From contig NZ_CP029185.2 in the NCBI RefSeq assembly GCF_003096015.2, positions 3,560,501-3,624,500 of the forward strand: a stretch of 64,000 nucleotides of DNA, given 5' to 3'. Of this stretch, positions 17,644-25,743 are shown in pieces (within the stretch, counting starts at the first letter, position 1; every line of letters begins with the position of its first letter). The DNA is from Limnobaculum parvum (GTDB taxonomy: Bacteria; Pseudomonadota; Gammaproteobacteria; Enterobacterales; Enterobacteriaceae). Below the pieces are notes generated by a model. The model had not been told where the DNA came from. It saw nothing but the letters and a program-made list of their open reading frames with translations, and made no database searches. The position numbers and the translations under genes are program-made.

Positions 17644-18114
17644 ATGCGTATTTCTTCTGTTTTACCTGTTGTTCTAAGCCTTTGTTTTTTATCTGGTGCT
17701 GCAATGGCCGCCGACACAACAGCAAAAGAGCCAACCAAAGCCCAAACCGCCCAGCGCGATAAAATGAGCAGTTGTAATAAAGACGCCACAGATAAAGATG
17801 TTAAAGGTGATGAACGCAAAGCCTTTATGAGTAACTGTCTGAAAGCCAAGCCAGCAGAAAGCGAAAAGAAAATGACGGCCCAGCAACAAAAAATGGCGGA
17901 CTGTAACAAAGAAGCGGGCGATAAGACGCTGAAAGGTGACGATCGCAAAACCTTTATGAGCAGTTGCCTGAAAGGCAAAGCGGATTCCACTGAAAAAGCC
18001 GCTACACCACAACAACAAAAAATGGCCGACTGTAATAAAGAAGCCGGTGATAAAGCGCTGAAAGGCGATGACCGTAAAACCTTCATGAATACCTGCCTGA
18101 AAAAAGCAGCCTGA
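17644..18114 (+). CDS. PsiF-repeat periplasmic protein with three repeats
   Basis: A 156-residue secreted protein: signal peptide MRISSVLPVVLSLCFLSGAA ending at AMA, then three tandem copies of a PsiF unit, each with M-x-x-CNK-x-A-x-DK and GDxRKxFM-x-x-CLK. E. coli PsiF has fewer units (106 residues), so this is an expanded relative. GGGAG lies 8-9 nt before the ATG at 17644; longer frames upstream lack a signal at their N-terminus. Function unknown; in E. coli psiF is phosphate-starvation induced, but no convincing Pho box is seen here. Confidence 0.8.
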   Translation: MRISSVLPVVLSLCFLSGAAMAADTTAKEPTKAQTAQRDKMSSCNKDATDKDVKGDERKAFMSNCLKAKPAESEKKMTAQQQKMADCNKEAGDKTLKGDDRKTFMSSCLKGKADSTEKAATPQQQKMADCNKEAGDKALKGDDRKTFMNTCLKKAA

Positions 18115-18134
18115 TTCTTCCCGCCATAACAGAA

Positions 18135-18160
18135 AATATCCCGCTGCAAAGCGGGATATT
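18135..18160 (+). terminator. Terminator after the psiF-like gene
   Basis: AATATCCCGC and GCGGGATATT form a 10-bp stem with a TGCAAA loop followed by ATTTTGC. It lies 20 bp beyond the stop codon. Confidence 0.75.
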
Positions 18161-18256
18161 ATTTTGCTCTTTATCCAACCTGACATCTTCAGTGACCACA
18201 CCATTTTTTATCGCCAGCCAATTGACCCCGCATGCAGGTAAGTGCATACTTGCAAT

Positions 18257-18271
18257 TGTTATATTATAACA
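18257..18271. promoter_or_regulatory. Zur box upstream of the L36 paralogue
   Basis: TGTTATATTATAACA is a perfect 15-bp palindrome around a central T and fits the Zur consensus core GTTATANTATAAC known from ykgM, znuABC and zinT. It lies 20 bp before the ATG of the zinc-independent L36 gene, where repression by zinc-bound Zur would block transcription. Confidence 0.85.
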
Positions 18272-18290
18272 TATCAATTCAGGGGTTATC

Positions 18291-18431
18291 ATGAAGGTAT
18301 TAAGCTCTCTACGTTCCGCGAAGCAGCGCCATCCGGACTGTAAAGTGGTACGCCGCCGGGGAAAGATCTACGTTATATGCAAAACCAATCCACGATTTAA
18401 AGCGGTACAGGGCGGAAAGAAAAAGCATTGA
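18291..18431 (+). CDS. ykgO: Alternative ribosomal protein L36 (type B, zinc-independent)
   Basis: 46-residue basic protein (MKVLSSLRSAKQRHPDCKVV, then ICKTNPRFKAVQ) almost identical in pattern to E. coli YkgO. It replaces the zinc-ribbon L36 in ribosomes when zinc is scarce; this copy keeps only two of the four ribbon cysteines. Zur control is indicated by the palindrome 20 bp upstream. The usual partner ykgM (L31 type B) is not adjacent: the next gene is ygjV. The start ATG is fixed by homology; AGGGG lies upstream. Confidence 0.93.
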   Translation: MKVLSSLRSAKQRHPDCKVVRRRGKIYVICKTNPRFKAVQGGKKKH

Positions 18432-18456
18432 TCATGATTCATAGCAAATGAGTGAA

Positions 18457-18479
18457 AAGCACTCTCCCCGTGAGTGCTT
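18457..18479 (+). terminator. Terminator after ykgO
   Basis: AAGCACTC and GAGTGCTT form an 8-bp stem with a 7-nt loop, followed closely by ACTAACTTTTTAT. It is 25 bp after the ykgO stop. Confidence 0.7.
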
Positions 18480-18735
18480 ACTAACTTTTTATCTTTGTTG
18501 GCGGTTTTTTCAGATGATCGGCATCATTACGATAACAAAGAACCTCAATCGGCATAAAAACGTCGTTGAAGTAAAGTAATACTCCTTAAAGACAACTGTC
18601 AGATCGGCGTTCTGTTTTATTATTGTTTAAGGTTCCGTGGTTTTATAAACAGAACCCCCGATTAATTCAGGAATATCCTGATATCTGACTATATTTTGAC
18701 CCTGCCAACAATGCGATGGGAGCCCCATATAGAAA

Positions 18736-18751
18736 TGTGATATACTTCACA
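18736..18751. promoter_or_regulatory. CRP site upstream of ygjV
   Basis: TGTGA TATACT TCACA is a perfect match to the CRP core with 6-nt spacer, 138 bp upstream of the ygjV start. Confidence 0.7.
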
Positions 18752-18814
18752 TTAATGAGCGACTGAAATAGCCATCTCCGAAATGACCTGATCAAGAGTA
18801 TCTCTCAATAAAAC

Positions 18815-18834
18815 CAAGTGATGCGATTCACTTG
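18815..18834. promoter_or_regulatory. Inverted repeat upstream of ygjV
   Basis: CAAGTGA TGCGAT TCACTTG is a perfect 7+6+7 palindrome 55 bp before ygjV. It has the spacing of a CRP-class operator but half-sites AAGTGA instead of TGTGA, so the binding protein is uncertain. Confidence 0.45.
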
Positions 18835-18888
18835 TTACGTTTTCATATCTGCAAAAAATAACATTTTTTCTGTAAGGACATTCTTGCC

Positions 18889-19455
18889 ATGACATCTTAT
18901 TGGGCTGCTCAGGCTGTTGGCGGCGTTGCTTTTCTGGTAGGTATCACCATGTTTTTTAACCGCAATGAGCGCGGTTTTAAATATCAGCTTGCAGGCTACT
19001 CAACCGTCATGAGTTGTCACTTCTTTATGATGGGAGCTCATGCCGCCGCAATGAGCGTAATACTTAGCGCAATACGAACCATCACCTCCATCTGGTGGCG
19101 TAATCTTTGGGTAATGATGATTTTCATTATCCTGACGTTGATATTAGCCACCATGAAAATTCAGCACCCGATTGAAGCCCTACCCATTGCCGGTACCATT
19201 GCCAGTACTTGGGCGCTGTTTCGCACTCATGGTTTGAAAATGCGTAGCATCATGTGGTGCTCAACCGCCTGCTGGGTAACTCACAATATTTGGGCGGGTT
19301 CGATTGGCGGCACCCTCGTTGAAGGGAGCTTTCTATTGATGAATGGTTTCAACATTATTCGCTTCTATCGCATGCAAAAACGCGGTATCGACCCATTTGC
19401 CATTGAAAGCAAAGTCATTAAAGAAGCAGAAGAAAAAGCATCAGAACAAAAGTAA
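18889..19455 (+). CDS. ygjV: YgjV family inner-membrane protein
   Basis: 188 residues with about five or six hydrophobic segments, matching E. coli YgjV (183). Shared blocks include FLVGITMFFNRNERGFK, IRTITSIW, LPIAGTIASTWALFRTHGLK, TACWVTHNIWAGSIGGT and FNIIRFYRMQKRGIDPF. The biochemical role is not established. ATG at 18889 follows TAAGGAC. It is convergent with selB, 30 bp away, and its upstream region carries CRP-like palindromes. Confidence 0.88.
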   Translation: MTSYWAAQAVGGVAFLVGITMFFNRNERGFKYQLAGYSTVMSCHFFMMGAHAAAMSVILSAIRTITSIWWRNLWVMMIFIILTLILATMKIQHPIEALPIAGTIASTWALFRTHGLKMRSIMWCSTACWVTHNIWAGSIGGTLVEGSFLLMNGFNIIRFYRMQKRGIDPFAIESKVIKEAEEKASEQK

Positions 19456-19485
19456 GCCCTCACTCTATCGTCAGGGCTTCGCGGT

Positions 19486-21366
19486 TTAATCCAGAAACAA
19501 TCCCTGATCCCGGAGTAAGTGATCGTTGCCACGCCGGCGGGTAAAGCCGCTGCGGTCAAAAAACTCCAGAACCTGAATCGCTAACTTACGCCCGACCCCT
19601 AATCGGTCGCGAAAGTCGGCGGCGCAGGTACTTCCCTGAGTGGTGTGCATGGTGCGAATTAAATCAGCAAACTGGCGAATCCGAGCGCTCAGATAATAAC
19701 GATCGCGAACCACCGCGATAACATGGCCTAACTGTGCCGCTTTACGCAGTACGGCTCTCACCCGTTGTTCTTCCAGCGTCAGCTCGACGGCTAAATCACG
19801 TACCCAATAAGGATCGTCGCCAAACTTCTCTTCCACGCGTTGCCACACCGCCTGTTCATCCGGAGTGAATGCCAAACTGAATTCCGGCAGATGTAACCAA
19901 CCCCGACTATTACTCAGGCGCTTTTCTGCCAACAGCATATCAATCAGCGAGAACACCAACGCTTCCGGCTCAGAAGGTAACGCCATGCGACGCAGCCTGG
20001 CGCGCCCGACGCCCAGTTGATCCAAATGCTGCTGATGAAAATCTCTTAGGGTATCAATCAGCCGCTGTTGAAACTCTTGCACTTTTTCCTGTTGCAGAGC
20101 GGTATCACCGACCACTTTACAGCCTGATGCGGTTAACAGCATTTGCAGTCCATCATCGGTTAACTGGCGCGCCCAGCCAAACGCGTTAAGGGACAAGCTA
20201 CCTTCCGCCAGACGCAGTTGTAAAACCTGCATATCGTTTTGTGCCTGACCGAGTTGAGCAAGCTTTTCAAGATATTCCGGCTGGCGCTTGCCTCTGCGTG
20301 GAGGCTGAAGTAACAGCACTCGCGCCCCCCCTAGAGTTTCACGGGCGCTGATATCGCGCACAATAATTCGATCGTTCTCCGCCAGCAATAAGGCTTCATC
20401 CAACACCAGTTCCACGAGAACTTCGCTACCCGCGCTAACGGCCCCTTCCTGTAACAGCGAAATTCGACCGGTGATATGGTTAACCGAGTGGTGCAAATGG
20501 ACCGACTGCCAGTGACGAAAGGGCTTATCACACTGAAGAACCGCAATAACTCTGTCCCCGGCCTCTGGCGGGGTTTGTTGTAATAGCCAGTCCCCGCGTT
20601 TTACATCCTGCTTGCCAATATCACCGGTGATATTTAATGCAATACGCTCACCGGCACCGGCGCGTTCAGCCGGCTGATTCTGGGCGTGAATGCTTCTCAC
20701 CCGAACCGGTCGGTCAGCGCCGGTCAGCCACAAGGTATCCCCTACGCTAACCTGCCCGCTAAATGCGGTTCCGGTTACCACCAGCCCGCTGCCTTTGATG
20801 GTAAAGCTACGGTCAACCGCCAAACGAAAACGGTGTATCGCCGCTTCGTTATCTTCGCTTTGATGCTGATATAAATTGATTAAATGCTCGCGCAGCTCCG
20901 CGATGCCCGTTCCCTGTGGCGCGGCAGTAATAAAGATGGGGCAATCATTCCAGCCCTGTGCGCTTAGCTCATCGGTAATCTGGCTTTTGACGCTGGCAAC
21001 CCGCTCCGGCGTTACCCGATCCGCCTTGGTTAGGGCAACCGTAATAGCGGGAATTCCCACCAGTCGCAAAATTGCCAGATGTTCACGGGTTTGCGCCATG
21101 ATGCCATCATCACAGGCCACCACCAGCAGCGCATGCTGAACACCGTCAACCCCTGCCAACATATTCGCTAAAAATTTTTCATGACCGGGAACATCGATAA
21201 AACCCAGCACTTGCCCATCTTCCAGCGGTAAGAAGACATAGCCTAAATCAATGGTCATGCCGCGACGTTTTTCTTCCGGCAGGCGGTCGGTGCTGCTTGT
21301 ACCGGTCAGCGCTTGCAGCAACGTGGATTTTCCGTGGTCTACGTGCCCGGCGGTGGCAATAATCAT
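19486..21366 (-). CDS. selB: Selenocysteine-specific elongation factor SelB
   Basis: GTPase that carries Sec-tRNA(Sec) to the ribosome at UGA codons followed by a SECIS hairpin. The 626 residues (E. coli 614) show G1 GHVDHGKSTLLQAL, G3 DVPGHEKFLANML and G4 ALTKADRV, then EF-Tu-like beta-barrel domains and four C-terminal winged-helix domains that bind SECIS RNA (GVGRARLRRMALPSEPEAL and LGVGRKLAIQVLEFFDRSGFT). The start overlaps the selA stop by 4 bp (ATGA), so the two are translationally coupled. Confidence 0.96.
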   Translation of the reverse strand: MIIATAGHVDHGKSTLLQALTGTSSTDRLPEEKRRGMTIDLGYVFLPLEDGQVLGFIDVPGHEKFLANMLAGVDGVQHALLVVACDDGIMAQTREHLAILRLVGIPAITVALTKADRVTPERVASVKSQITDELSAQGWNDCPIFITAAPQGTGIAELREHLINLYQHQSEDNEAAIHRFRLAVDRSFTIKGSGLVVTGTAFSGQVSVGDTLWLTGADRPVRVRSIHAQNQPAERAGAGERIALNITGDIGKQDVKRGDWLLQQTPPEAGDRVIAVLQCDKPFRHWQSVHLHHSVNHITGRISLLQEGAVSAGSEVLVELVLDEALLLAENDRIIVRDISARETLGGARVLLLQPPRRGKRQPEYLEKLAQLGQAQNDMQVLQLRLAEGSLSLNAFGWARQLTDDGLQMLLTASGCKVVGDTALQQEKVQEFQQRLIDTLRDFHQQHLDQLGVGRARLRRMALPSEPEALVFSLIDMLLAEKRLSNSRGWLHLPEFSLAFTPDEQAVWQRVEEKFGDDPYWVRDLAVELTLEEQRVRAVLRKAAQLGHVIAVVRDRYYLSARIRQFADLIRTMHTTQGSTCAADFRDRLGVGRKLAIQVLEFFDRSGFTRRRGNDHLLRDQGLFLD

Positions 21367-22754
21367 GCTAACAGCATCTCCAGCAGTTCTGATTCATCTT
21401 CAAGGCAGCGTAAATCTAGCCACAGCTTTCCTTCCTGTATCCGACCAATCACCGGTTTTGGCAAGGCTCGCCATTTTTCCGCCAGCGCTTCCAGCGTTCG
21501 ACCACGACCATCTTTTGGCTCGAAAGTCAGCGCATAGCTGGGTAAGCGATCGACGGGTAATGATCCGCTGCCAATTTGCGACAGGCAAGGCTCTGCCTGT
21601 ACGGTGAAATGCCCGGCGTAACAAGCCTGCAAGGGGGAAAGCAACTGTGCGGCCATTTCTTTCATTTCGATCGCATCACGGCTTAACAGACGTAAAGTCG
21701 GTAGGGAGTACGCCAATCGTTCTGGCTGTTGATAAAGACGTAATGTCGCTTCCAGCGCTGCCAGAGTCAGTTTTCCAGCGCGCAGTGCACGTTTTAGAGG
21801 GTGACGCTGGATTTTTTCAATCCACTTTTTCGAACCGAGGATAATCCCCGCCTGCGGGCCACCCAGCAGTTTATCGCCAGAGAAAGTCACTAGATCTACA
21901 CCCGCCGCAATCAGATTCTGCGGCATTGGCTCGGCGGGTAAATCGTACTGCTGTAAATCGATCAGTGAGCCGCTGCCAAGATCGGTAGCTACCGGTAAAT
22001 TCAGCTCACGCCCGAGCACCACCAGTTCCTGCTCATCTACCGCTGAGGTAAACCCCTGAATGCTGTAATTGCTGGTATGCACTTTCATTAGCAAACCGGT
22101 GTTGTCACTCACCGCCTCACGATAATCACGCAGATGTGTACGGTTGGTTGTGCCCACTTCCACCAGCTTACATCCCGCCTGACGCATCACATCCGGCACT
22201 CGGAACGCGCCACCAATTTCCACCAGTTCACCGCGAGAAACGATAACTTCTTTGTCGGCGGCTACCGCGGCCAACATTAGCATCACCGCGGCGGCGTTAT
22301 TATTCACGATGCAGGCCGCTTCCGCGCCAGTTAACTCACTCAATAACTCGGAAACCACATTATCCCGATGGCCGCGCCCTGCACCATCCAGATCGTACTC
22401 TAGCGTCACCGCATAGCGCATAGCGCTAGCAACCTCATCGATGGCCTCTTCCGCTAACAGCGCCCGCCCTAGGTTGGTATGCAGTACGGTTCCACTCAGG
22501 TTGAATACCGGCTGTAAACCGCTACGCTGTTTCTGCATCAGATGGCAACCAACCGCCTCAATCCAGTTGTGGCTCCACTCGGGTAATCGATTGAACTGGC
22601 TAATCTCCTGTCGGGCCTGCTGCTGTAAATGGCGCAATGACGCCACCACCAGGTGTTGGCCGAATTGTGCCAATAACGGCTCCATATCCGGCTCGTTAAG
22701 TAAGCGATCCACCGAAGGAAGCTGACTGTACAGGGATTGAGTTTGATGATTCAT
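21363..22754 (-). CDS. selA: L-seryl-tRNA(Sec) selenium transferase SelA
   Basis: PLP enzyme that converts seryl-tRNA(Sec) into selenocysteyl-tRNA(Sec) using selenophosphate. At 463 residues it is exactly the E. coli length. Visible motifs: NLSGTVLHTNLGRALLAEEA, ACIVNNNAAAVMLMLAA, VEVGTTNRTHLRDY and the PLP-lysine region FSGDKLLGGPQAGI. The C-terminus WLDLRCLEDE matches the family. First gene of selA-selB. The selenophosphate synthetase selD is not in this window. Confidence 0.97.
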   Translation of the reverse strand: MNHQTQSLYSQLPSVDRLLNEPDMEPLLAQFGQHLVVASLRHLQQQARQEISQFNRLPEWSHNWIEAVGCHLMQKQRSGLQPVFNLSGTVLHTNLGRALLAEEAIDEVASAMRYAVTLEYDLDGAGRGHRDNVVSELLSELTGAEAACIVNNNAAAVMLMLAAVAADKEVIVSRGELVEIGGAFRVPDVMRQAGCKLVEVGTTNRTHLRDYREAVSDNTGLLMKVHTSNYSIQGFTSAVDEQELVVLGRELNLPVATDLGSGSLIDLQQYDLPAEPMPQNLIAAGVDLVTFSGDKLLGGPQAGIILGSKKWIEKIQRHPLKRALRAGKLTLAALEATLRLYQQPERLAYSLPTLRLLSRDAIEMKEMAAQLLSPLQACYAGHFTVQAEPCLSQIGSGSLPVDRLPSYALTFEPKDGRGRTLEALAEKWRALPKPVIGRIQEGKLWLDLRCLEDESELLEMLLA

Positions 22755-22982
22755 GAGTGCGGCCTGTTAAAAATCAATGACGCTAATATATCGGCTCAGC
22801 GCCATAACGTGAAGCGTAAGCTTATCAGGGCGTGAATGATATCGCCGAAATGGTGAAATCAGCTAATGGCGGCTATGCTTAATCGCAGTCAGCATAATTT
22901 TTTATGCTGTATGGATGCGGCACGTTTTACTTCTGCTCATCCATCTTTTTTATTCCGCCAGCGTTACAAGGTGATAATCACT

Positions 22983-24047
22983 ATGACTATGAATATTCGC
23001 AGCTTTGCTGCCACTTCCGCTACATCTCCTGTTGCTCTTCACGCCATCATTCGTCGTGACCCGCGGGAAGACGATGTCGCCATCAAGATTTTATACTGTG
23101 GCGTTTGCCATTCAGATATTCATCAAGCCCGTAATGAATGGCACAGCACCGTTTATCCGGTGGTTCCCGGCCATGAGATTATCGGTCAGGTTACCGCCGT
23201 AGGTAAGAACGTTACCCACTATAAACCGGGAGATTGGGTTGGGGTTGGCTGTATGGTGGATTCCTGCCAACACTGCGCCTCTTGTCGAGATAATCTTGAG
23301 CAGTTCTGTGAAAACGTCGCCACTTTTACTTACAACAGTAAGGATCGCCATGATGGCACACCAACCTACGGTGGCTATTCAGAATCTATCGTGGTTTCCG
23401 AGAAGTTTGTACTGCGCCTGCCGGAAAAACTCGACCCTAAATCTGCCGCACCTCTGCTGTGTGCAGGCATTACTACCTATTCACCGCTACGCCACTGGAA
23501 GATTGGTAAAGGCCATAAAGTTGCGGTGGTCGGCTTAGGGGGTTTAGGCCATATGGCGCTGAAATTTGCCAAAGCGCTAGGTGCAGACGTCACCCTCTTC
23601 ACCCGCTCAATGAACAAAGCCCCGGAAGCCAGCCGACTGGGTGCCGATCACGTGGTGCTGTCCACCGATGCCGAGCAGATGAAAGCAGTAAGTAATCACT
23701 TCGATTTTATTCTGGACACCGTCCCTCAGCAGCACGACCTTAACCCTTACCTCGCCACACTGAAACGCGACGGCACCTGCGTACTGGTTGGCCTGCTAGA
23801 ACCGGTAGAACCCCCAATGAACAGCGGACTGCTCGTCATGGGCCGCAAAACTCTGGCAGGCTCACTGATTGGCGGCATCGCCGAAACCCAAGAAATGCTC
23901 AACTTCTGCGCCCAACACAACATCACCTGCGACGTAGAAATGATCAACATTCAGGAAATCAACCAAGCCTATACCCGAATGCTAAAAAGCGACGTCAAAT
24001 ACCGGTTTGTGATTGATATGAAATCAATTGAAACGGAAAGCTTATAG
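22983..24047 (+). CDS. Zinc-dependent alcohol/aldehyde dehydrogenase (YahK/CAD type)
   Basis: Medium-chain dehydrogenase of 354 residues. Catalytic zinc ligands lie in YCGVCHSDIHQ and GHEI; the structural zinc cysteines are in SCQHCASCRDNLEQFC; the nucleotide fold is VVGLGGLGHMALKFAKALGA. It resembles E. coli YahK, a broad NADPH-dependent aldehyde reductase; the arginine or serine decisive for cofactor choice cannot be judged by eye. The ATG at 22983 follows AAGGTGA; the frame continues upstream to 22866 but that part has no homology. Monocistronic. Confidence 0.85.
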   Translation: MTMNIRSFAATSATSPVALHAIIRRDPREDDVAIKILYCGVCHSDIHQARNEWHSTVYPVVPGHEIIGQVTAVGKNVTHYKPGDWVGVGCMVDSCQHCASCRDNLEQFCENVATFTYNSKDRHDGTPTYGGYSESIVVSEKFVLRLPEKLDPKSAAPLLCAGITTYSPLRHWKIGKGHKVAVVGLGGLGHMALKFAKALGADVTLFTRSMNKAPEASRLGADHVVLSTDAEQMKAVSNHFDFILDTVPQQHDLNPYLATLKRDGTCVLVGLLEPVEPPMNSGLLVMGRKTLAGSLIGGIAETQEMLNFCAQHNITCDVEMINIQEINQAYTRMLKSDVKYRFVIDMKSIETESL

Positions 24048-24073
24048 TTTCCAGTTTTTTAGGCCCTTGTCCG

Positions 24074-24109
24074 TTGACCTTTATCCCTTGACCTTTATCC
24101 CTTGACCTT
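24074..24109. repeat. 14-bp tandem repeat
   Basis: TTGACCTTTATCCC occurs twice head-to-tail and a third time as the partial TTGACCTT, immediately before copy 2 of the dispersed repeat. The other copies are also preceded by TTGACCTT. Confidence 0.8.
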
Positions 24110-24114
24110 CAAAA

Positions 24115-24142
24115 GAGCACTGGAATTCAGCCGACAACTGAG
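24115..24142. repeat. Dispersed repeat, copy 2, left fragment
   Basis: GAGCACTGGAATTCAGCCGA and the following ACTGAG match the left end of copies 1 and 3. The copy is interrupted at 24143 by the IS3-family element; the right fragment continues at 25369. Compared with copy 3 about 115 bp of internal sequence is missing. Confidence 0.75.
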
Positions 24143-25368
24143 TGTAGTGGTCTAATAAACTCGGACACCAATTAAGGTGGTAAACTCAAACCATCAAGAG
24201 AGGTGAATAATGATAAAAGAACGTCGACATTTTACCCCAGAGTTTAAACGTGAAGCAGCTGCACTGGTTGTTGAGCATGGCTATAGCACGACTGAAGCTT
24301 GCAGAGCAATGGGGGTTGGTGAAACAGCGATGCGTCGCTGGGTAAGACAACTGAAATATGAGCAGCAAGGTGTCACTCCAACTACCCAAGCCTTAACCGC
24401 GGAGCAACAACGTATTCAGGCTCTGGAGAAACGAATAAAACACCTTGAATTAGAAAAGGAAATCTTAAAAAAGGCTACCGCTCTCTTAATGTCGGACGAA
24501 TTCAAAAATATGAGCTGACAGCCCAATTAAGTGAGCGTTACTCAACCCGGCTGCTCTGCTCATTATTTGATATCTCCAAATCGACTTTCTATGACACCCA
24601 ATCCAGAACGGTGAATAAGGAGCGGGGGCGGCTTCGTCAGCATGTTGTCAGTCTTTTTAAACAGAGTCGGGGCTCAGCCGGTAGTCGAACTATTGTTGGC
24701 ATGCTGCGTCAGGAAAAGATAGTGATTGGTCGCTTTAAAGTGAGACGACTGATGGCAGAAGCGCAGTTACAAAGTAAACAGCCGGGTTCACATCGCTATA
24801 AGCCTGTGACAATAGAACGTCCGGAGATAAGTAATATACTGGGTCGTGATTTTATCCCGTCCAGACCTAATCAGGTATGGACGAGCGACATTACTTATAT
24901 CTGGTCTGGGTGCTGGATTTACCTTGCAGTGGTACTTGATTTATATGCCCGAAAGGTTATTGGTTATGCTTTATCAGATAAAGCGGATGCAGGGTTAGCG
25001 ATTAAAGCTCTGGATATGGCCTGGCAACATCGTGGCAAACCTAAAGGAGTGATGCTCCACTCAGATCAGGGTTGCCAGTACACAGCACGGGCCTTCAGAC
25101 AAAGGTTGTGGCGTTATCAGATAACGCAAAGTATGAGTCGTCGGGGTAACTGTTGGGATAATGCGCCGACAGAACGCTTGTTCAGAAGTTTAAAAACAGA
25201 ATGGGTTCCGGAAACGGGTTACCACAATCTGATGCAAGCGAAATCAGATATAAGCCGTTACTTGTTAGAATATTATAATCAAAGGCGACCACATGCTTTT
25301 AATGGTGGATTACCGCCAATGATTGCAGAACAACTTAAGTTGGAGTCCGGGAATACTTGACCACTACA
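24143..25368 (+). mobile_element. IS3-family insertion sequence, 1226 bp
   Basis: The ends are imperfect inverted repeats starting TGTAGTGGTC on both sides (left end followed by TAATAAACTCGGACACC; the right end in reverse complement by AAGTATTCCCGGACTCC). It carries orfA and orfB joined by a programmed -1 frameshift. It sits inside dispersed repeat copy 2. The 3-bp flanks differ (GAG versus GAT), so there is no target duplication, and repeat sequence is lost at the junction; an IS-linked deletion or recombination is inferred. Confidence 0.9.
24210..25360 (+). CDS. IS3-family transposase OrfAB (-1 frameshift fusion)
   Basis: OrfA (24210-24518, 102 residues) has an HTH (FTPEFKREAAALV, STTEACRAMGVGETAMRRW) and a leucine-zipper helix. 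OrfB runs in the -1 frame to 25360 and carries the DDE integrase core: D in VWTSDITYI, D in LHSDQGCQY, E in TERLFRSLKTEW. The slippery heptamer A AAA AAG at 24467-24473 lies in the correct phase, and OrfB's frame is open from that point, so the fused enzyme of about 383 residues is expected. OrfA alone would be a regulator. Both frames look intact. Confidence 0.88.
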
Positions 25369-25478
25369 GATTCGAGTGCAAAGGTGCGGGGGGTGCAGGG
25401 GGGCATTCGCCCAAATGCCTCCCTGTCGGCCACACCCACTACTACCAATCTGGACTCTGCACTATTCGTGGACGAAAC
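25369..25478. repeat. Dispersed repeat, copy 2, right fragment
   Basis: Begins GATTCGAGTGCAAAGGTGCG and ends TTCGTGGACGAAAC, matching the right part of copy 3 (GATTCGGGTGCGAAGGCGCG to AGTGGACGAAAC). Separated from its left half by the IS. Confidence 0.75.
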
Positions 25479-25499
25479 CTTCTCCTGAAAAAACCTATC

Positions 25500-25730
25500 C
25501 AAACAAAACATTACCTATCAAACAGTTAATTAAAAACCCTTAATTAACTCCATAAAAACCACACCTACCAACCCCAAAACCCCCTCTCCCTTCAAACCCT
25601 CAATGCAAAAATTAACAACTCAACAACAATAACCTGAACTTCATCACATTTAATTAACAACGCCCTATCCCTGCCTTGTCATCCCCCCCTTTCCACCCAT
25701 ACTTAATTTTGTCTATAACCTGATAAACAA
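25500..25730 (+). promoter_or_regulatory. C-rich, G-poor leader of the ABC transporter operon
   Basis: Over 180 bp (25501-25680) there are only six G residues on the plus strand while C is abundant, with CCCC and CCCCC runs and little possible secondary structure. Such a C>G bubble in a transcript is the hallmark of Rho-utilisation sites. It sits directly upstream of the transporter operon at 25744, so Rho-dependent attenuation is a reasonable inference; the promoter itself was not identified. Confidence 0.4.
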
Positions 25731-25743
25731 TGGGAATACTAGC

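Larger units (their letters stand above)
18480..18888. promoter_or_regulatory. Upstream region of ygjV
   Basis: A 409-bp non-coding stretch. It holds a perfect CRP core at 18736-18751, a perfect 20-bp inverted repeat at 18815-18834, and a possible GGTTC/GAACC structure near 18630-18655. No small gene with a credible ribosome site was found. Confidence 0.55.

Noticed and set aside
17622..18204. Long antisense frames opposite the psiF-like gene
   Set aside because: Two antisense frames are open because of the repetitive lysine-rich coding sequence; neither has a start context.
24210..24518. Frameshifted, dead transposase in the first IS
   Set aside because: The A AAA AAG heptamer is in exact phase for programmed -1 frameshifting, and orfB is open from there, so the arrangement is normal for IS3.
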